Of a DNA stretch of 9,151 bases, positions 7,001 through 9,151 are shown in pieces. The stretch comes from Chloroflexota bacterium (GTDB taxonomy: Bacteria; Chloroflexota; Limnocylindria; Limnocylindrales; CSP1-4), in assembly GCA_021790375.1 (NCBI GenBank), contig JAJYEB010000058.1, positions 1 through 9,151 on the forward strand, read 5' to 3'. The notes under the pieces are model-generated. The model saw only the letters and a program-made list of their open reading frames with translations, did no database searches and was not told where the DNA came from. Every line of letters begins with the position of its first letter. Within the stretch, counting starts at the first letter, position 1. The position numbers and the translations under genes are program-made.

Positions 7001-7783
7001 ATGCGGTACACGGACTCGCTGCTGGCGGACGGCGAGGTCATCGTCCGCCGGGCACGCCAGCACTGGCTGGCGGTGGCGGTGGACGGCAGGCGCGGCTGGG
7101 TCCTGCTCGTCATCGGGGTGCTCGCGCTCGTCGTCGGGCTCTTCCTCCGGGACGGCACCGACCCCGGGCAGACGATCGGGTCGGTGCTCTCGGTGGTCGC
7201 GCTGCTGGCGCTGCTCGCGGGCCTGGCGCTCGTGGTGTACCAGGTGCTCGCGTGGAGGGCCCAGGACTACGTGGTGACGAACCGCCGGGTGGTGCAGGTC
7301 GAGGGGATCCTCAACAAGCGTGCCGCGGACTCGTCGCTGGAGAAGATCAACGACGCGGTCCTGGTCCAGAACGTCCTCGGCCGGATCCTTCGCTACGGGG
7401 ACCTGGAGGTGCTGACCGCGTCCGAGTCGGCCATCGACCGGTTCCACATGCTCGCGCGGGCCGCCGACTTCAAGCGCGAGATGCTGAACCAGAAGCACGC
7501 GCTCGAGATGGAGGTCGCGCGCTCGCCGAGCCCGCCGCTGCGGGCCGACCGGCCGGACGCCGGGTCCGCGCAGGCGCGGCCCGAGGCGCCCGGCACTCCA
7601 TCGTTCGCGCAGGCCCCGGCCCCTGCTGCGATGCGCCCCGGCGATACGGCAGCCGGGCCCACCGCCGCCGCGTCCGAACAGACCATGGCCACCCTCGCGC
7701 GCCTGGCCGACCTGCGCGATCGCGGCGCGATCACCCCCGAGGAGTTCGAGCACAAGAAGGCGGAGCTGCTCGCGCGCCTCTGA
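7001..7783 (+). CDS. Membrane PH-domain protein with C-terminal SHOCT domain
   Basis: The 260-residue product has no signal peptide. It has two predicted transmembrane helices at about 33-49 and 59-85, joined by a short polar loop (RDGTDPGQT). A bacterial PH-like domain (bPH_2/YdbS type) follows at about 88-160, opening with the family's DYVVTNRRVVQVEGIL and continuing with LEKINDAVLVQNVLGRILRYG. Then come a Pro/Ala-rich, probably disordered linker (about 173-225) and a SHOCT domain at the end (LADLRDRGAITPEEFEHKKAEL). SHOCT is a short helical module found at the ends of many bacterial membrane proteins, thought to mediate oligomerisation or targeting. With short termini and loop, the PH and SHOCT parts should face the same side, probably the cytoplasm. 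No enzymatic function is suggested and I do not know its role. The gene lies 18 bases after xerD and is probably co-transcribed. Confidence 0.85.
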   Translation: MRYTDSLLADGEVIVRRARQHWLAVAVDGRRGWVLLVIGVLALVVGLFLRDGTDPGQTIGSVLSVVALLALLAGLALVVYQVLAWRAQDYVVTNRRVVQVEGILNKRAADSSLEKINDAVLVQNVLGRILRYGDLEVLTASESAIDRFHMLARAADFKREMLNQKHALEMEVARSPSPPLRADRPDAGSAQARPEAPGTPSFAQAPAPAAMRPGDTAAGPTAAASEQTMATLARLADLRDRGAITPEEFEHKKAELLARL

Positions 7784-7987
7784 CGGGGCCGGCACGGCGC
7801 CGGCGAGGTCCGGCACGACGCCCGCACGGCTCGGGCGCCGAGTCGCCCGCCGCACGGCACGGGAGCGGAGTCGTCCGACGCCCGGGGTCGCCGGCATCCC
7901 TCGTGGGTCGTTCGAACCGCCGGCTGCGTACTCCCCGCCGTCACCCCCGCTACCATGTCCCGGTCGCCCCAGGCACCCGGAGGTCGC
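7784..7987 (+). other. Intergenic region before the site-2 protease gene
   Basis: This 204-base stretch is the longest non-coding interval in the window. It holds the hairpin at 7788-7804, the alternative inverted repeats at 7819-7849, and a palindromic TTCGAA at 7911-7916. TACCAT at 7951-7956 could be a weak -10 box (no good -35 seen), 37 bases before the GTG start. GGAGG at 7979-7983 is the Shine-Dalgarno of the next gene. I find no convincing small ORF or RNA gene. It probably separates two transcription units. Confidence 0.5.
7788..7804 (+). terminator. GC-rich hairpin after the PH-SHOCT gene, possible weak terminator
   Basis: GCCGGC at 7788-7793 and again at 7799-7804 can pair as a 6-bp stem with loop ACGGC, starting four bases after the stop codon. 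There is no T-rich tail, so it is not a standard intrinsic terminator, and such hairpins arise easily at this GC content. Confidence 0.25.
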
Positions 7988-8638
7988 GTGAACTCGCAGC
8001 TCGTCGCGTCCCTGATCGCGGTCGCGATCATCCTGCTGGTCGGTTTCCCCGTCCACGAGTTCAGCCACGCGCTGGTCGCCGATCGACTCGGCGACCGGAC
8101 CGCGCGCTACCTGGGCCGGCTCTCGCTCGACCCGCGGGTGCACTTCGACCCGCTGGGCGGGGCGCTCCTGGTGCTGAGCGCGGTGGTGGGCGGCATCTTC
8201 ATCGGCTGGGCCAAGCCCACGCCGGTGAACCCGAGCAACCTCGAGGGCGGGCATCGGGGCGAGGCCATGGTCGCGGCGGCGGGACCCGTCTCGAACCTGA
8301 TCATGGCCGGGCTCGTGGCGATCGCGCTGCGGGTCATCATCGCGTTCAGCCTGATCGATCCCTACGCCGGGAGCGTCCAGTTGCTCGTCCTGCGCATCCT
8401 CCTGTACCTCGTCCTGATCAACGTGTTCCTGTTCGTCTTCAACCTGCTGCCGATCCCTCCGCTCGACGGCTACAAGGTCATGCTCGGGGCGGTGAGCCCG
8501 CGGACGGCGTGGCAGATCCGCCAGTACGAGCAGTACGGGTTCATGCTGATCGTCGTGGTGTTCCTCCTGGCGGGGCCGGTCATCGGACCGATCGGCACCG
8601 GGATCGCGAACTTCCTTGTCGGTCAGACGATCTTCTGA
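7988..8638 (+). CDS. Site-2 protease family (M50) membrane metalloprotease
   Basis: This is a 216-residue intramembrane zinc metalloprotease of the minimal S2P/M50 type. The zinc motif HEFSH is at 23-27 in the first hydrophobic helix (catalytic E24). The third ligand is D160 in PIPPLDG (155-161), within the last core helix region (INVFLFVFNLL). The conserved GWAKPTPVNPSNL loop and AAAGPVSNLIMA helix are present. There is no PDZ or CBS domain, so this belongs to the compact subgroup whose substrates are mostly unknown; larger relatives cleave anti-sigma factors or spore regulators. The start is set at GTG 7988 because GGAGG lies four bases upstream and the hydrophobic helix follows at once. 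An in-frame ATG at 7955 would add 11 polar residues and has no Shine-Dalgarno. In several Gram-positive and Chloroflexota genomes this gene sits near scpA-scpB. Confidence 0.92.
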   Translation: MNSQLVASLIAVAIILLVGFPVHEFSHALVADRLGDRTARYLGRLSLDPRVHFDPLGGALLVLSAVVGGIFIGWAKPTPVNPSNLEGGHRGEAMVAAAGPVSNLIMAGLVAIALRVIIAFSLIDPYAGSVQLLVLRILLYLVLINVFLFVFNLLPIPPLDGYKVMLGAVSPRTAWQIRQYEQYGFMLIVVVFLLAGPVIGPIGTGIANFLVGQTIF

Positions 8639-9128
8639 CGGCACCGGCTGGTGGGCGGCCAAGGTCCGCCAGTTCGCCACGCACCTGCACCCCCGGGAGC
8701 GGCCCGCGGAGCGACGCGACCTGGACGCCTGGTTGTCTCCGGCGCAGCAGGAACTCTTCGCCTCGATGCATCCGGCGGATCGCCGGCACGGGCTCGACGT
8801 GGTCCGCCGGCTCCGCGCCGAGGGCTGGGTGGACGGCGACGTGCTGCTGGCCGGGCTCTTCCATGACGCCGGGAAGGGACGCACGGGGCTCTGGCCGCGC
8901 GTGGCGTGGTCGCTCGCCGAGCGCTACGGCTCGCTGCCCCGCCGCGCGGCGGCGCTACTGCCCGGGTTCCGTGCCGCGCTCGACCGGCTGGATCGGCACC
9001 CCGAGGCCTCGGCGGAGCTGGCGCTGCGGGCGGGGTGCCCGGCCCGCACCGCGGACCTGATCCGCCACCAGGCGGCCCCGGCGGATGCGGCCGGTGAGGC
9101 GCTGCATCGCGCGGACGAGGCCAGCTGA
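8616..9128 (+). CDS. HD-domain metal-dependent phosphohydrolase (small)
   Basis: The 170-residue product carries a metal-binding HD fold: H58 (RRHGLDVV), H83-D84 (LFHDAGKG, with K87), H128 (DRHPEASAELA), H151 (IRHQ) and D167 (HRADEAS). These give the H...HD...H...H...D ligand order seen in di-metal HD proteins. The spacing between the later ligands is loose, so the metal number is inferred. The N-terminal part (WWAAKVRQFATHLHPRERPAER) is an amphipathic lead-in typical of small Chloroflexota HD proteins of unknown substrate, plausibly a nucleotide. The probable start is TTG 8616, overlapping the protease gene by 23 bases. No ATG or GTG is found in frame between there and the conserved region, and the Shine-Dalgarno is weak, so translation is likely coupled to the protease gene. 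The exact start is uncertain and the identity as an HD protein is firm. Confidence 0.85.
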   Translation: MSVRRSSDGTGWWAAKVRQFATHLHPRERPAERRDLDAWLSPAQQELFASMHPADRRHGLDVVRRLRAEGWVDGDVLLAGLFHDAGKGRTGLWPRVAWSLAERYGSLPRRAAALLPGFRAALDRLDRHPEASAELALRAGCPARTADLIRHQAAPADAAGEALHRADEAS

Positions 9129-9129
9129 C

Positions 9130-9151
9130 ATGGTCCGCGGCTCGCTCCGGC
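9130..9151 (+). CDS. Possible start of a further gene (truncated at window end)
   Basis: ATG 9130, one base after the HD gene stop, opens a frame reading MVRGSLR to the edge. GAGG at 9117-9120 lies nine bases upstream and could serve as Shine-Dalgarno. Seven residues are too few to identify the product. By gene order, scpA (chromosome segregation and condensation protein A) is one candidate, but this is inference only. Confidence 0.35.

Noticed and set aside
7900..7925. tRNA T-arm-like string GTTCGAACC
   Set aside because: The flanking bases do not form a five-base T stem on either strand, and no anticodon or D arm can be placed. TTCGAA is simply a palindrome.
7955..7987. ATG 7955 as start of the site-2 protease
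   Set aside because: No Shine-Dalgarno in front of it, and the added residues are polar. GTG 7988 has GGAGG four bases upstream and leads straight into the first membrane helix.
6428..8884. Very long open frame on the minus strand (818 codons) across xerD, the PH-SHOCT gene and the protease gene
   Set aside because: It is antisense to three well-recognised genes, is rich in Arg/His/Asp/Gln low-complexity runs, and crosses intergenic DNA. GC-rich coding sequence routinely leaves such stop-free antisense frames.
6505..9060. Long plus-strand frame of 851 codons overlapping xerD through the HD gene
   Set aside because: Arg/Pro/Gly/Ala-rich translation without motifs, out of frame with four recognisable proteins.
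1..9151. A novel defence, biosynthetic or mobile system
   Set aside because: Every substantial coding region belongs to a recognised family with housekeeping neighbours. I saw no CRISPR repeats, toxin-antitoxin pair, transposase or reverse transcriptase.

Overview
The window is about 9.1 kb of very GC-rich bacterial DNA. It is packed with co-directional plus-strand genes that mostly abut or overlap by 1-4 bases. The conserved genes are housekeeping genes. The combination xseA-xseB-dxs-tlyA-nadK-recN-xerD followed by a site-2 protease and an HD-domain protein resembles high-GC Chloroflexota (for example Limnocylindria-like soil or freshwater lineages) or a deep-branching actinobacterium. Chloroflexota is my preferred but unproven reading. 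I see no mobile element, CRISPR array, rRNA or tRNA.

Region 1 (1-723) holds the 3' end of xseA and all of xseB, the two subunits of exonuclease VII, coupled by a TGATG overlap. Region 2 (724-2759) holds dxs, entry enzyme of the MEP isoprenoid pathway. It has its own Shine-Dalgarno and a possible -10 box sitting on the xseB stop codon. The protein is divergent at several normally invariant positions. Region 3 (2765-6982) is a tightly coupled run: tlyA (rRNA 2'-O-methyltransferase), nadK (NAD kinase), recN (SMC-like repair ATPase) and a XerC/D tyrosine recombinase. Region 4 (7001-7783) encodes a two-helix membrane protein with a bacterial PH domain and a C-terminal SHOCT domain, function unknown. 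Region 5 (7784-7987) is the only sizeable intergenic gap, with GC-rich inverted repeats and a weak promoter-like element. Region 6 (7988-9128) is a minimal M50 site-2 protease overlapping a small HD-domain phosphohydrolase. The last 22 bases may begin another gene.

The common theme is DNA maintenance (ExoVII, RecN, Xer) mixed with core metabolism (Dxs, NadK) and rRNA modification (TlyA). The order resembles the Bacillus xseA-xseB-ispA-dxs-yqxC-ahrC-recN cluster with ispA and the arginine repressor gene missing, and with nadK between tlyA and recN as in actinobacteria. I found no convincing undescribed system. The points most worth checking are the altered Dxs active site, the PH-SHOCT membrane protein, and the coupled S2P/HD pair.
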